Source of the DNA: Streptomyces fungicidicus
GTDB taxonomy: Bacteria > Actinomycetota > Actinomycetes > Streptomycetales > Streptomycetaceae
DNA: 64,000 bases
Assembly (NCBI RefSeq): GCF_003665435.1
Contig: NZ_CP023407.1
Span: 6,444,501 to 6,508,500, forward strand
Direction: 5' to 3'
The notes beneath the pieces are model-generated. The model saw nothing but the letters and a program-made list of their open reading frames with translations, was not told the DNA's origin and ran no database searches. The position numbers were made by a program, and so were the translations under genes. Of this stretch, positions 7,269 to 16,792 are shown one piece after another; position 1 is the stretch's first letter; the number at the start of each line of letters is the position of its first letter.

Positions 7269-10163
7269 ATGACAGAGACGGCGAGCGGTCCGGCACGGAG
7301 TCCCCGAGCCAAGAGCAACAAGGCCGGCAAGGGACTTCGCGTCGAGCGCATCCACACCACCCCTGGAGTCCACCCGTACGACGAGGTGGCCTGGGAGCGC
7401 CGTGACGTCGTCATGACCAACTGGCGCGACGGCTCGGTCAACTTCGAGCAGCGCGGCGTCGAGTTCCCCGACTTCTGGTCGGTGAACGCGGTCAACATCG
7501 TCACCAGCAAGTACTTCCGGGGCGCCGTGGGCACCCCGCAGCGCGAGGTGAGCCTGAGGCAGCTCATCGACCGCATCGTGAAGACGTACCGGAAGGCCGG
7601 CGAGGAGAACAAGTACTTCGCCTCGCCCGCCGACGCCGAGATCTTCGAGCACGAGCTGGCGTACGCCCTCCTGCACCAGATCTTCAGCTTCAACAGCCCC
7701 GTGTGGTTCAACGTGGGCACGCCCCAGCCGCAGCAGGTCTCCGCCTGCTTCATCCTGTCCGTCGACGACTCCATGGAGTCGATCCTCGACTGGTACAAGG
7801 AAGAGGGCATGATCTTCAAGGGCGGCTCCGGCGCCGGCCTGAACCTCTCCCGGATCCGCTCCTCCAAGGAACTGCTGTCCTCCGGCGGCAACGCCTCGGG
7901 ACCGGTCTCCTTCATGCGTGGAGCCGACGCCTCCGCCGGCACGATCAAGTCCGGTGGCGCCACCCGCCGCGCCGCCAAGATGGTCGTCCTCGACGTGGAC
8001 CACCCGGACATCGAGGACTTCATCGAGACCAAGGTCAAGGAAGAGGAGAAGATCCGCGTCCTGCGCGACGCGGGCTTCGACATGGACCTGGGCGGCGACG
8101 ACATCGCGTCCGTCCAGTACCAGAACGCCAACAACTCGGTCCGCGTGAACGACGAGTTCATGCAGGCGGTCGAGCAGGGCGGCAAGTTCGGCCTGCGCGC
8201 CCGGATGACCGGCGAGGTCATCGAGGAGGTCGACGCCAAGGCGCTCTTCCGCCGGCTCGCCGAGGCCGCGTGGGCCTGCGCCGACCCGGGCATCCAGTAC
8301 GACGGTGTCATCAACAACTGGCACACCTGCCCCGAGTCCGGCCGGATCACCGCGTCGAACCCGTGCAGCGAGTACATGCACCTGGACAACACGTCCTGCA
8401 ACCTGGCCTCGCTGAACCTGATGAAGTTCCTCAAGGACGACGGCCTGGGCAACCAGTCCTTCGAGACCGAGCGCTTCCAGAAGGTCGTCGAGCTGGTCAT
8501 CACCGCGATGGACATCTCGATCTGCTTCGCGGACTTCCCGACCCAGAAGATCGGCGAGAACACCCGCGCCTTCCGCCAGCTCGGCATCGGCTACGCCAAC
8601 CTCGGCGCCCTGCTGATGGCCACCGGCCACGCGTACGACTCCGACGGCGGCCGCGCCCTCGCCGGCGCGATCACCTCCCTGATGACCGGCACCGCGTACC
8701 GGCGCTCCGCCGAACTCGCCGCGATCGTCGGCCCGTACGACGGCTACGCCCGCAACGCCGACGCCCACCAGCGCGTCATGAGGCAGCACGCCGACGCCAA
8801 CGGCACGGCCGTGCGCATGGACGACCTGGACACCCCGGTGTGGGCCGCCGCCACCGAGGCCTGGCAGGACGTGGTCCGGGTCGGCGAGAAGAACGGCTTC
8901 CGCAACGCCCAGGCGTCCGTGCTCGCCCCGACCGGCACCATCGGTCTGGCGATGTCCTGCGACACCACCGGCGTCGAGCCCGACCTGGCACTCGTCAAGT
9001 TCAAGAAGCTCGTCGGCGGCGGCTCGATGCAGATCGTCAACGGCACCGTCCCGCAGGCCCTGCGCCGCCTGGGCTACCAGGAGGAGCAGATCGAGGCGAT
9101 CGTCGCCCACATCGCCGACAACGGCAATGTGATCGACGCCCCCGGTCTCAAGCAGGAGCACTACGAGGTGTTCGACTGCGCCATGGGCGAGCGCGCCATC
9201 TCCCCGATGGGCCACGTCCGCATGATGGCCGCGATCCAGCCCTGGATCTCCGGCGCCATCTCCAAGACGGTCAACATGCCGGAGACGGCGACCGTCGAGG
9301 AGGTCGAGGAGATCTACTTCGAGGCCTGGAAGCTCGGCGTCAAGGCGCTCGCGATCTACCGCGACAACTGCAAGGTCGGCCAGCCGCTCTCCGCGAAGAC
9401 CAAGGAGAAGGAGAAGGCCGAGGTCACCGAGAAGGCCGAGGAGACGATCCGCGCCGCGGTCGAGAAGGTGGTCGAGTACCGCCCGGTCCGCAAGCGCCTC
9501 CCCAAGGGCCGTCCCGGCATCACCACCTCCTTCACGGTCGGCGGCGCCGAGGGCTACATGACCGCCAACTCCTACCCGGACGACGGTCTCGGCGAGGTCT
9601 TCCTGAAGATGTCGAAGCAGGGTTCGACCCTCGCGGGGATGATGGACGCCTTCTCCATCGCGGTCTCCGTCGGCCTCCAGTACGGCGTGCCGCTGGAGAC
9701 GTACGTCTCGAAGTTCACCAACATGCGCTTCGAGCCGGCCGGCATGACGGACGACCCGGACGTGCGGATGGCGCAGTCGATCGTCGACTACATCTTCCGC
9801 CGCCTGGCGCTGGACTTCCTGCCCTTCGAGACGCGGTCCGCGCTCGGCATCCACTCCGCCGAGGAGCGCCAGCGTCACCTGGAGACCGGTTCGTACGAGC
9901 CGTCCGACGACGAGCTCGACGTCGAGGGCCTGGCCCAGTCGGCGCCGCGCGCCCAGGAGCTGAAGGCGGTCGCCGCCCCGAAGGCCGAGGCCGAGGTGAC
10001 GGAGCCCGCCCCGAAGCAGGCCCACACCAGCGCCGAGCTGGTCGAGATGCAGCTGGGCATCCAGGCCGACGCCCCGCTGTGCTTCTCCTGCGGCACGAAG
10101 ATGCAGCGGGCCGGTTCCTGCTACATCTGCGAGGGCTGCGGCTCCACCAGCGGCTGCAGCTGA
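7269..10163 (+). CDS. nrdJ: vitamin B12-dependent (class II) ribonucleotide reductase
   Basis: This 964-residue enzyme reduces ribonucleotides to deoxyribonucleotides with adenosylcobalamin as radical generator, so it works with or without oxygen. Visible features are the substrate-site Cys in SACFILSVDD near residue 159, the finger-loop N-P-C-S-E near 364-368 that holds the thiyl-radical Cys and catalytic Asn/Glu, and a Cys-rich C-terminus (CFSCG...CYICEGCG) that carries the redox-active and zinc-like cysteines. A Lys/Glu-rich linker lies near 710-735. ATG 7269 was chosen over earlier in-frame starts because GGAGG is placed 6 bases upstream. A strong double hairpin follows the stop. Regulated by NrdR through the upstream boxes. 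Confidence 0.97.
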   Translation: MTETASGPARSPRAKSNKAGKGLRVERIHTTPGVHPYDEVAWERRDVVMTNWRDGSVNFEQRGVEFPDFWSVNAVNIVTSKYFRGAVGTPQREVSLRQLIDRIVKTYRKAGEENKYFASPADAEIFEHELAYALLHQIFSFNSPVWFNVGTPQPQQVSACFILSVDDSMESILDWYKEEGMIFKGGSGAGLNLSRIRSSKELLSSGGNASGPVSFMRGADASAGTIKSGGATRRAAKMVVLDVDHPDIEDFIETKVKEEEKIRVLRDAGFDMDLGGDDIASVQYQNANNSVRVNDEFMQAVEQGGKFGLRARMTGEVIEEVDAKALFRRLAEAAWACADPGIQYDGVINNWHTCPESGRITASNPCSEYMHLDNTSCNLASLNLMKFLKDDGLGNQSFETERFQKVVELVITAMDISICFADFPTQKIGENTRAFRQLGIGYANLGALLMATGHAYDSDGGRALAGAITSLMTGTAYRRSAELAAIVGPYDGYARNADAHQRVMRQHADANGTAVRMDDLDTPVWAAATEAWQDVVRVGEKNGFRNAQASVLAPTGTIGLAMSCDTTGVEPDLALVKFKKLVGGGSMQIVNGTVPQALRRLGYQEEQIEAIVAHIADNGNVIDAPGLKQEHYEVFDCAMGERAISPMGHVRMMAAIQPWISGAISKTVNMPETATVEEVEEIYFEAWKLGVKALAIYRDNCKVGQPLSAKTKEKEKAEVTEKAEETIRAAVEKVVEYRPVRKRLPKGRPGITTSFTVGGAEGYMTANSYPDDGLGEVFLKMSKQGSTLAGMMDAFSIAVSVGLQYGVPLETYVSKFTNMRFEPAGMTDDPDVRMAQSIVDYIFRRLALDFLPFETRSALGIHSAEERQRHLETGSYEPSDDELDVEGLAQSAPRAQELKAVAAPKAEAEVTEPAPKQAHTSAELVEMQLGIQADAPLCFSCGTKMQRAGSCYICEGCGSTSGCS

Positions 10164-10166
10164 GCC

Positions 10167-10238
10167 GTCCGGGCGCTGCCCGGACATGAGAACCACCGAG
10201 GGCGGTGGCGCCGGTTCCCCCGGCGCCACCGCCCTCGG
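10167..10238 (+). terminator. tandem terminator hairpins after nrdJ
   Basis: A small hairpin (GTCCGGGC / GCCCGGAC, 10167-10185) is followed by an 18-bp near-perfect stem with a CCCC-containing loop at 10196-10238. It separates nrdJ from the convergent terD-like gene and could serve both. Confidence 0.8.
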
Positions 10239-10276
10239 CGTTCCGTCGCGTCGCCTTCTTGTCTGGCCGCGCTCCG

Positions 10277-10810
10277 TCAGGCCCCGCGCGACACCCCCAT
10301 CGCACGGGTGAAGGTCGCCGGATCGCCCTCGAACCCCTGGACACCGGGCCGGAACTCCCAGGGGCCCGACCCGTCCCGGACGAACTCCGCGACCGTCGCC
10401 GCCGTGGCCCCGAGGACACCGCCGAAGTCGTCCTCGGACAGGATGGTGTAGCCCTCGCGGATGCGCAGGCCGGGGTTGGCCACCCCGGAGAACGTCCGCT
10501 CCCCCTGCTGCTGCTGGATGACGACGCCGACGACCACCCGCCCGTACCGCTGGTCGAGCCGGTCCAGTTCCAGCGTCATGACCTCGTCGAAGCCGAAGCC
10601 CTTGCCGTCCTTGCTGTCCCGGTTGAGCGTGATGGTGCCGTCGGGCGAGCGGCTGTCGAAGTGCACCACGTACCCGGGGGCGGCCTGCGGGTCGCCCGCC
10701 GGATAGGGCGCGGCGACCAGATCCAGGTCGGTGGAGGGCTCTCCCGACGGACTCGGATCCCACCTCAGTGCGATCTCGACCTTGCCGATGCCCTTGTTGA
10801 GGCCGTTCAC
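10277..10810 (-). CDS. TerD-domain protein
   Basis: A single TerD domain fills the 177 residues, with the opening LxKGxGKVEIALRWDPSP, the Asp-rich STDLDLVA strand at about 26-33, and the DGTITLNRDSKDG calcium-loop-like segment near 57-69. TerD proteins bind calcium and occur in tellurite-resistance and stress-signalling operons; Streptomyces has many paralogues, several tied to differentiation. This one stands alone, convergent to nrdJ. Its biochemical role is not known. The start ATG has GAAGGGGAAG upstream. Confidence 0.85.
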   Translation of the reverse strand: MNGLNKGIGKVEIALRWDPSPSGEPSTDLDLVAAPYPAGDPQAAPGYVVHFDSRSPDGTITLNRDSKDGKGFGFDEVMTLELDRLDQRYGRVVVGVVIQQQQGERTFSGVANPGLRIREGYTILSEDDFGGVLGATAATVAEFVRDGSGPWEFRPGVQGFEGDPATFTRAMGVSRGA

Positions 10811-10966
10811 CAGTCTTCCCCTTCCCTGCGACCGTTCTGCCCGTCACCCCAACTGCCGGACGAATCCGGCAGGTTGTCCATCCTGCCACGCGTGCGGCGG
10901 CGGACGCCGGTAAGCAGTCACCGCGAGGGTGACCGGCGCCACGCTCACTGGCCTTACGATGGCGCG

Positions 10967-11572
10967 GTGCTGGTCAAGTGGATTCGCTGCACCGTGGTGG
11001 ACCGCCGGGGGTTCGAGCGGGGGCAGCGGAAATGGGCGGGGCTTCTGGGGGAGCCGGGGTTTCGCGGACAGGGCGGGGGCTGGAGCCGGGGGCGGCAGGA
11101 CGTGGCGCACATCTTCTCCTTCTGGGAGAGCCGTGCCTTCTACGACTCCTTCATGGCGCGTTCCCACGACCGGCTCGCCTCGGCCCAGTCGGGGACCTTC
11201 AAGGACGCCCAGGTCAGACTCTTCGACCACCGTTTCGACGTGAAGACGGGCTTCGAGCCCCGTTTCACCGACGCCGACCTGCTCAGGGCGGCGCTGTGCC
11301 GGGTCCACGAGGAGCGGGCGGAGCACTTCGTGCTGATGCAGGAGAAGGTCTGGAACCCGGCGATGGCCGGCTCGCCCGGCATGATCCGGGGTCTCTTCGG
11401 AGAGGCGCCGGGGAACGAGTTCCTGGTCCTCTCGATGTGGCGGTCGGCCGCGGAACACGGCAAGTACCGCACCGAGCGGATCGAGCGGCTCGCCCTGAGG
11501 GCGCAGACGGAGGCCGATGTCGCGGCCCTCACGGGGGACATCGTGGAGATGGAGTCGGCCTGGACGGTGTGA
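10967..11572 (+). CDS. YdbC/DUF4937-family protein
   Basis: The 201-residue product matches the YdbC-like DUF4937 family: it opens with VKWIRCTV, contains the repeated ferredoxin-like (dimeric alpha-beta barrel) pattern with FWESRAFYDSFMARSHDRL near 56 and a second half with LVLSMWRSAAEHGKYRTERI near 157, both resembling antibiotic-monooxygenase-type folds. No function is established for the family. The GTG start is the first position where homology-like sequence begins; the earlier part of this frame runs antisense through the terD gene and was excluded. Confidence 0.75.
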   Translation: MLVKWIRCTVVDRRGFERGQRKWAGLLGEPGFRGQGGGWSRGRQDVAHIFSFWESRAFYDSFMARSHDRLASAQSGTFKDAQVRLFDHRFDVKTGFEPRFTDADLLRAALCRVHEERAEHFVLMQEKVWNPAMAGSPGMIRGLFGEAPGNEFLVLSMWRSAAEHGKYRTERIERLALRAQTEADVAALTGDIVEMESAWTV

Positions 11573-11690
11573 TCCCCGGACGCGCGAGGGAGGGCGCCGG
11601 CGAGGCGTGGAGCGCGGGAGAGGTGTGACCTACGCCGTACGAGGCCCGCACGGGTGCTCGCCCGGCCGTCACCCGATCTAGGGTTTCGGC

Positions 11691-12350
11691 ATGGCACGAC
11701 CACGGCGCATCGTCCTTGTCCGGCACGGTGAATCAACGGGCAATGTTGATGACTCCGTCTATGAGCGCGAACCCGATCACGCCCTGGCGCTGACCGAGCG
11801 GGGCAGACTGCAGGCCGAGGAGACGGGAGAACGGCTGCGGTCACTGTTCGGCGGGGAGCGGGTCAGCGTCTATGTCTCCCCCTACCGCCGGACGCACCAG
11901 ACGCTGAGCGCCTTCCGGCTCGACCCGGAGCAGATACGGGTCCGCGAGGAGCCGAGACTGCGCGAGCAGGACTGGGGCAACTGGCAGGACCGGGAGGACG
12001 TGCGGCTGCAGAAGGCCTACCGGGACGCCTACGGGCACTTCTTCTACCGCTTCGCCCAGGGAGAGTCCGGGGCCGACGTCTACGACCGGGTCGGCGGGTT
12101 CCTGGAGAGCCTGTTCCGCAGTTTCGAGGACCCGGACCATCCGCCCAACGTCCTCATCGTCACCCACGGACTGGCCATGCGGCTGTTCTGCATGCGGTGG
12201 TTCCACTGGACCGTGGCGGAGTTCGAGTCGCTGTCGAATCCGGGGAACGCCGAGATGCGGATGCTCGTTCTGGGGGAGAACGACAAGTACACCCTCGACC
12301 GGCCCTTCGTGCGCTGGCGGGATCCGGAACCCTACGGGAGCACCGGATGA
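11691..12350 (+). CDS. histidine phosphatase superfamily protein
   Basis: A 219-residue member of the phosphoglycerate-mutase-like phosphatases. The catalytic RHGES is at residues 11-15, the second catalytic His lies in VTHGLAMRLF near residue 160, and an Arg in SPYRRTHQT (about 62-70) and an acidic REQDWG loop complete the usual site. Substrate unknown; these enzymes dephosphorylate sugars, metabolites or proteins. It is followed 31 bases later by the ADP-ribosylglycohydrolase and may be cotranscribed with it. Confidence 0.88.
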   Translation: MARPRRIVLVRHGESTGNVDDSVYEREPDHALALTERGRLQAEETGERLRSLFGGERVSVYVSPYRRTHQTLSAFRLDPEQIRVREEPRLREQDWGNWQDREDVRLQKAYRDAYGHFFYRFAQGESGADVYDRVGGFLESLFRSFEDPDHPPNVLIVTHGLAMRLFCMRWFHWTVAEFESLSNPGNAEMRMLVLGENDKYTLDRPFVRWRDPEPYGSTG

Positions 12351-12381
12351 GCAGAGGGTCACCGGATAGAGTGGCAGGGCG

Positions 12382-13290
12382 ATGACCGCTGATTCCTCTC
12401 CCGCCGGGCGCCTGGACCGCGCCCTGGCCAGCCTGCGCGGACTCTCCGTGGGGGACGCGCTGGGTTCACAGTTCTTCGTGCCGGTGAACTACCCGCTGCT
12501 CAAGCGCCGCGCCCTGCCCCCGGGCCCCTGGCAGTGGACGGACGACACGGAGATGGCGTGCTCCGTCGTCTCCGTCCTCGCCGAGCACCACCGGATCGAC
12601 CAGGACGCCCTCGCGCGGTCCTTCGCCACGCGGCACGACTTCGACCGGGGCTACGGGCCCGCGGTCAACCGGCTGCTGCGCCTGGTCCGTGAGGGCGGCG
12701 ACTGGCGGGAACTGGCCGCCGGGCTGTTCAACGGGCAGGGGTCGTGGGGCAACGGCGCCGCGATGCGGATCGCCCCCCTGGGCGCCTGGTACGCGGACGA
12801 CCCGGAGCAGGCCACCCATCAGGCCGAGATCTCCGCCTACCCCACGCATCAGCACCGTGAGGCGGTGGTCGGTGCCATGGCCGTCGCGGCGGCGGCCTCG
12901 CTCGTCGCCGCTCCCGGCGGGCCGCCCGGCGCGGAGGCCCTGCTCGACGGGGTCGTCGCTCTGGTGCCTGCGAGGAGCGCGGTCGGAGCCGGGCTGCGCC
13001 GGGCCCGCGACATGCTCGACTACGGCGACGCGGCCACCGTCGCGGCCGTGCTCGGCTGCGGACGGCGTACGACGGCGCACGACACGGTGCCGTTCGCGCT
13101 CTGGTCGGCCGCCCGGGCTCTCGGTGACTACGAGCGGGCCTTCTGGACCACCGCGCAGGTGGGCGGGGACGTCGACACGACCTGCGCGATCGTGGGCGGG
13201 GTCGTCGCCGCGGAGAAGGCGGGAGCGCCGCCCGCCGAGTGGGCCGACCGGGTCGAGCCGCTGCCGGACTGGACGCGGACCACGGTCTGA
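12382..13290 (+). CDS. ADP-ribosylglycohydrolase (DraG/ARH family)
   Basis: This 302-residue enzyme is expected to remove ADP-ribose from proteins or small molecules. Metal-ligand motifs of the family are present: SVGDALGS near residues 21-28, WTDDTEMA at 52-59 and GGDVDTTCAIVGG near 262-274, which supply the dinuclear magnesium site. The start ATG is in frame with the first conserved residues. No ADP-ribosyltransferase is adjacent, so its target is unknown. Confidence 0.9.
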   Translation: MTADSSPAGRLDRALASLRGLSVGDALGSQFFVPVNYPLLKRRALPPGPWQWTDDTEMACSVVSVLAEHHRIDQDALARSFATRHDFDRGYGPAVNRLLRLVREGGDWRELAAGLFNGQGSWGNGAAMRIAPLGAWYADDPEQATHQAEISAYPTHQHREAVVGAMAVAAAASLVAAPGGPPGAEALLDGVVALVPARSAVGAGLRRARDMLDYGDAATVAAVLGCGRRTTAHDTVPFALWSAARALGDYERAFWTTAQVGGDVDTTCAIVGGVVAAEKAGAPPAEWADRVEPLPDWTRTTV

Positions 13291-13580
13291 GAGCCGGTCG
13301 CGGGACCGCCCGAGGGGCCTGTCCCGAAAACTCTCCGTGCATGGTGGGAACTCTCCGTGACCGGCCGCTCGTTGTCGGGACATCCACTGTGTGAGGCGGG
13401 AGACCTGACACGTGTAGGTGTGCCGTGCCGGAGCGGAGATCGGGAGGGGCCGTGGTGTTCATCGTGCGGGCGTTGCTCGCGGCGCTGTTCGCCCTGACCG
13501 GTGCGGTCCGGCCCGGCGGCCGCCGGCCGACCCCCCTGCAGTCGGCCGGAGGTCCGCCGGGCCGGACCCGCGGTGGCTTC
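13291..13580. terminator. convergent gap with efflux-gene terminator hairpin
   Basis: The gap between the convergent glycohydrolase and efflux-pump genes holds no credible gene. An inverted repeat CCGGCCGAC (13523-13531) / GTCGGCCGG (13541-13549) just beyond the pump's stop is the likely terminator. Confidence 0.5.
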
Positions 13581-15128
13581 TCAGCCCATGCCCGGTCCGG
13601 CGGAGCCGGACAGTGCCTCCAGGTCGCTCTTGCGGACCCGGATGACGAACCACGCGGTGGCCAGGGCGAGTACGGCCATCGCGGCCGCCGGGATGAACGC
13701 CGTGGAGATGCCCTCCGCGAGGACCTCGTGTCCCCACGGAGCGGGCAGCTGGTGCGTTTGGGCGAACTCCGCCTGCTGCTCCGGCGTCGCCTCGGCGAGG
13801 AAACCGGGGACCTGCTTCTCCGCCTCGTCCTTGCTCGCCGTGCCGAACACCGTCGTCAGAAGGGCCAGTCCGACCGACCCGCCCACCTGCTGGGTCGCGT
13901 TGAGCAGCCCGGACGCCGCGCCGGCCTCGTGCTGGGCCACCCCGGAGACCGCGGTGAGCGTCAGGGTCACGAAGTTCAGGCCCATGCCGAAGCCGAAGAT
14001 CAGCATCGGTCCGAGGATGCCGCCGACATAGGAGCTGTCGGAGCTGATCAGCGTCTGCCAGGCCAGTCCGGTCGCGGCGAGCGCCGAGCCGACGACCATG
14101 AACGGCTTGGGGCCGAACACGGGGAGGAACCGCTGGGACAGACCCGCCCCGAGCGCGATGACGACCGTCACCGGCAGGAAGGCCAGTCCGGCCTCGATCG
14201 GGGTGTAGCCGAGCACGTTCTGCACGAAGAGGACGATGTAGAAGAACATGCCGAACATCGCCGCGGCCAGGCTGAGCATGATCACATACGTGCCCGAGCG
14301 GTTGCGGTCGGCGAACATCCGCAGCGGGGTGATCGGCTCCTTGGCGCGGGACTCGATCAGCGCGAAGGCCGCCAGCAGGACCGCGGAGGCCGCGAAGGAG
14401 CCGATGGTCAGTCCGTCTCCCCAGCCCTCCTCCGCCGCGCGGATGAAGCCGTAGACGAGGGAGGCCATGCCGGCCGTCGAGGTCACGGCGCCCGCGATGT
14501 CGAAGCGGCCGGAGTGCCGCTCGGACTCGTTGATGAACATCGGTGTGAGTACGGCGATCAGCAGGCCGATCGGCACGTTGACGAAGAGCACCCAGCGCCA
14601 GTCGAGCCACTCGGTGAGCATGCCGCCTGCGAGCAGGCCGATGGCGCCGCCGCCCGCGGAGACCGCGGCGAAGACGCCGAAGGCGCGATTGCGTTCGGGC
14701 CCTTCCGGGAAGGTGGTGGTGATGAGGGCCAGCGAGGTGGGCGAGGCGATCGCACCGCCCACGCCCTGCAGTACGCGCGCCGCCAGCAGCTGCCACGGCT
14801 CCTGGGCGAGCCCGCCGAGCAGCGAGGCGACGGTGAACAGCAGGATGCCGCTCATGAAGACCCGGCGGCGGCCGAGGATGTCGCCGGCCCGGCCGCCGAG
14901 CAGCAGCAGGCCGCCGAAGGTCAGCGTGTAGGCGCTGACCACCCAGGTGAGGTCGGTGGTGCTGAACTGGAGAGCGTTCTGGATGTGCGGCAACGCGATA
15001 TTCACAATCGTCGCGTCGAGTACCACCATGAGCTGGCAGGCCGCGATGACGGTGAGTGCGATGCCGGGGTGCCCGCCCCGGCGTGCCGCCCCTGGCTTCT
15101 GGTCGTGAATCAAAGGAGAGGTTGTCAC
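13581..15128 (-). CDS. DHA2-family (EmrB/QacA) MFS drug exporter
   Basis: A 515-residue, 14-helix major facilitator of the drug:proton antiporter-2 type in the cytoplasmic membrane. The N-terminal half shows the family D1 motif LDATIVNIALPHIQ near residue 37-50, the VVSAYTLTFGGLLLLGGRAGD region that ends in motif A, and the antiporter motif C GGGAIGLLAGG near 148. The GTG start has a GGGGGA ribosome site. It diverges from a TetR regulator, with two near-identical palindromes in the shared promoter region, so expression should be induced by a TetR ligand, probably a drug or an endogenous metabolite that the pump exports. Confidence 0.92.
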   Translation of the reverse strand: MTTSPLIHDQKPGAARRGGHPGIALTVIAACQLMVVLDATIVNIALPHIQNALQFSTTDLTWVVSAYTLTFGGLLLLGGRAGDILGRRRVFMSGILLFTVASLLGGLAQEPWQLLAARVLQGVGGAIASPTSLALITTTFPEGPERNRAFGVFAAVSAGGGAIGLLAGGMLTEWLDWRWVLFVNVPIGLLIAVLTPMFINESERHSGRFDIAGAVTSTAGMASLVYGFIRAAEEGWGDGLTIGSFAASAVLLAAFALIESRAKEPITPLRMFADRNRSGTYVIMLSLAAAMFGMFFYIVLFVQNVLGYTPIEAGLAFLPVTVVIALGAGLSQRFLPVFGPKPFMVVGSALAATGLAWQTLISSDSSYVGGILGPMLIFGFGMGLNFVTLTLTAVSGVAQHEAGAASGLLNATQQVGGSVGLALLTTVFGTASKDEAEKQVPGFLAEATPEQQAEFAQTHQLPAPWGHEVLAEGISTAFIPAAAMAVLALATAWFVIRVRKSDLEALSGSAGPGMG

Positions 15129-15150
15129 TATGGATCCCCCACGAGTGCGT

Positions 15151-15172
15151 CAGTGAACGCTCGCGTTCACTG
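15151..15172. promoter_or_regulatory. TetR operator 1
   Basis: Arms CAGTGAACGC and GCGTTCACTG form a perfect 10-bp inverted repeat around a 2-bp centre (TC). It lies 23 bases upstream of the exporter start codon. Confidence 0.85.
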
Positions 15173-15199
15173 TTGCGCCAAACGGTAGTGAATCCCCGA

Positions 15200-15221
15200 C
15201 AGTGAACGCAAGCGTTCACTT
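15200..15221. promoter_or_regulatory. TetR operator 2
   Basis: The same CAGTGAACGC arm and its complement (one end mismatch) around an AA centre recur 49 bp after operator 1, on the regulator's side of the divergent promoter region. The spacing is close to whole helical turns, so both sites face the same way. Confidence 0.85.
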
Positions 15222-15317
15222 GATGGGGCGTCGCCCGGTGCGTCCCCCTCAGGCGCCGCGCGGCGTGTGCTTCATCCCCGGAATGCCCGCTTCCTCTGCT
15301 CGTTGGAGAGAGTTCAG

Positions 15318-15941
15318 ATGGTTTCTTCGAGCTGGGTGGCCGCCCAGGAACCGACCGCCGCGTCCCGCCGCCGCGGTGCCGTACTGGAGCGCGCGATCCT
15401 CGACGCCGCCCTGGAGCAGCTCAGCACGGTCGGCTGGAACGGCCTGACGATGGAAGGCGTCGCCGCCGGCGCCCAGACCGGAAAGGCCGCCGTCTACCGG
15501 CGCTGGCCCTCCAAGGAGGACCTGGTCGCGGACGCCCTGCGGGCCGGACTGCCACAGTTCGACGCGGTGCCGGACCTGGGAAGCGTGCGCGAGGACCTCC
15601 TGCACCTGTGCCTGCGGGCGCGCGACGCGATGTTCTCCCCGTCCGGATTCGCGGTGCGCTCGGTCATTTACGAATGTGACACCACGCAGGCCGAGCGCTT
15701 CCACGCCGTCATCTTCGACGGTGTCGTCGAGCCGACCATCAGGATGCTGCGCGAGGTGATCACGCGGGGAATCGAGCGAGGAGAGGTGCGTCCCGACGCG
15801 GCCAACGGATATGTCTTCGACGCCGTTCCGGCGATGATGATGTACCGCTCGAAGATGTGCGGCAGCGAATGGTCGGACATCGATCTGGAGCAGATGATCG
15901 ACCAGTTGATGGTTCCGCTGCTGCGCCCGGAAGGCGCCTGA
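15318..15941 (+). CDS. TetR-family repressor of the divergent exporter
   Basis: The 207-residue product has the N-terminal TetR helix-turn-helix at about residues 38-68 (LTMEGVAAGAQTGKAAVYRR, then WPSKEDLVADAL) and an all-helical ligand/dimer domain of usual length, ending in a WSDIDLEQMIDQL helix. ATG 15318 was chosen because GGAGAG lies 7 bases upstream; an upstream TTG lacks one. Two palindromic operators in the intergenic region predict autoregulation and control of the exporter. Confidence 0.92.
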   Translation: MVSSSWVAAQEPTAASRRRGAVLERAILDAALEQLSTVGWNGLTMEGVAAGAQTGKAAVYRRWPSKEDLVADALRAGLPQFDAVPDLGSVREDLLHLCLRARDAMFSPSGFAVRSVIYECDTTQAERFHAVIFDGVVEPTIRMLREVITRGIERGEVRPDAANGYVFDAVPAMMMYRSKMCGSEWSDIDLEQMIDQLMVPLLRPEGA

Positions 15942-16023
15942 CCCGGGTGCGGTGAGGCGGCCGGCGCCGCTCGGAGAACCGGGGTGTCGCGGGCCCTCGT
16001 GGGCGGCGTACGCTAAGGGCGCC

Positions 16024-16725
16024 ATGCCGTACGAACCACCTACTCACACCGTCGAGCGCTCTCTGCGCGCCACGACCGGGGCGAAGATCGTTGCAGGTGT
16101 CGACGAGGTGGGCCGAGGCGCGTGGGCCGGGCCTGTCACCGTCTGCGCGGCGGTCACCGGACTGCGCCGGCCCCCCGAGGGCCTGACCGACTCCAAGCTC
16201 CTCACCGTCAAGCGGCGCACCCAGCTGGCCGAGACGCTGCGGGGCTGGGTGACGTCGTACGCCCTGGGGCACGCGTCCCCCGAGGAGATCGACGCCGTGG
16301 GGATGACGGCGGCGCTGCGGCTGGCGGCGGGACGTGCCCTTGAGGCGCTGCCGGTCCGGCCGGACGCGGTGATCCTCGACGGCAAGCACGACTATCTCGG
16401 CACGCCCTGGAGGGTCCGTACGGTCATCAAGGGCGACCAGTCGTGCGTGGCGGTCGCGGCGGCCTCGGTGATCGCCAAGGTCCAGCGCGACAAAATGATG
16501 GCCGAACTGGGCATCGACCATGCAGACTTCGGTTTTGCGGACAACGCCGGGTATCCGTCACCCGTGCACAGGGCCGCACTGGAGGTTCGGGGCCCCACTC
16601 CGTACCACCGGTTGTCATGGGCGTATCTTGATGCGTTGCCCCAGTGGCGGCACCTCAAGAAGGTCCGCAGCTGGACGGAAGGGCGCGTTCCGGAAATCGA
16701 GGGTCAGCTCGGCTTCGACTTCTGA
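16024..16725 (+). CDS. rnhB: ribonuclease HII
   Basis: RNase HII cuts RNA in RNA-DNA hybrids and removes single ribonucleotides from DNA. In this 233-residue protein the first two acidic catalytic residues are D27 and E28 in GVDEVGRGAWAGP, the third is the Asp of VILDGKHD near 119, and a fourth lies near 165. The GxG-rich glycine loop and the conserved Tyr region (NAGYPSPVH) for ribonucleotide recognition are visible. The ATG at 16024 starts just before the conserved core; the open frame upstream has no ribosome site. Confidence 0.95.
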   Translation: MPYEPPTHTVERSLRATTGAKIVAGVDEVGRGAWAGPVTVCAAVTGLRRPPEGLTDSKLLTVKRRTQLAETLRGWVTSYALGHASPEEIDAVGMTAALRLAAGRALEALPVRPDAVILDGKHDYLGTPWRVRTVIKGDQSCVAVAAASVIAKVQRDKMMAELGIDHADFGFADNAGYPSPVHRAALEVRGPTPYHRLSWAYLDALPQWRHLKKVRSWTEGRVPEIEGQLGFDF

Positions 16726-16792
16726 CGTGCCGCTCGCACTCATGTGCCACCCGGCGGCGCGTGCCGTACCAACGTTTGATAAAAATCAGCTC

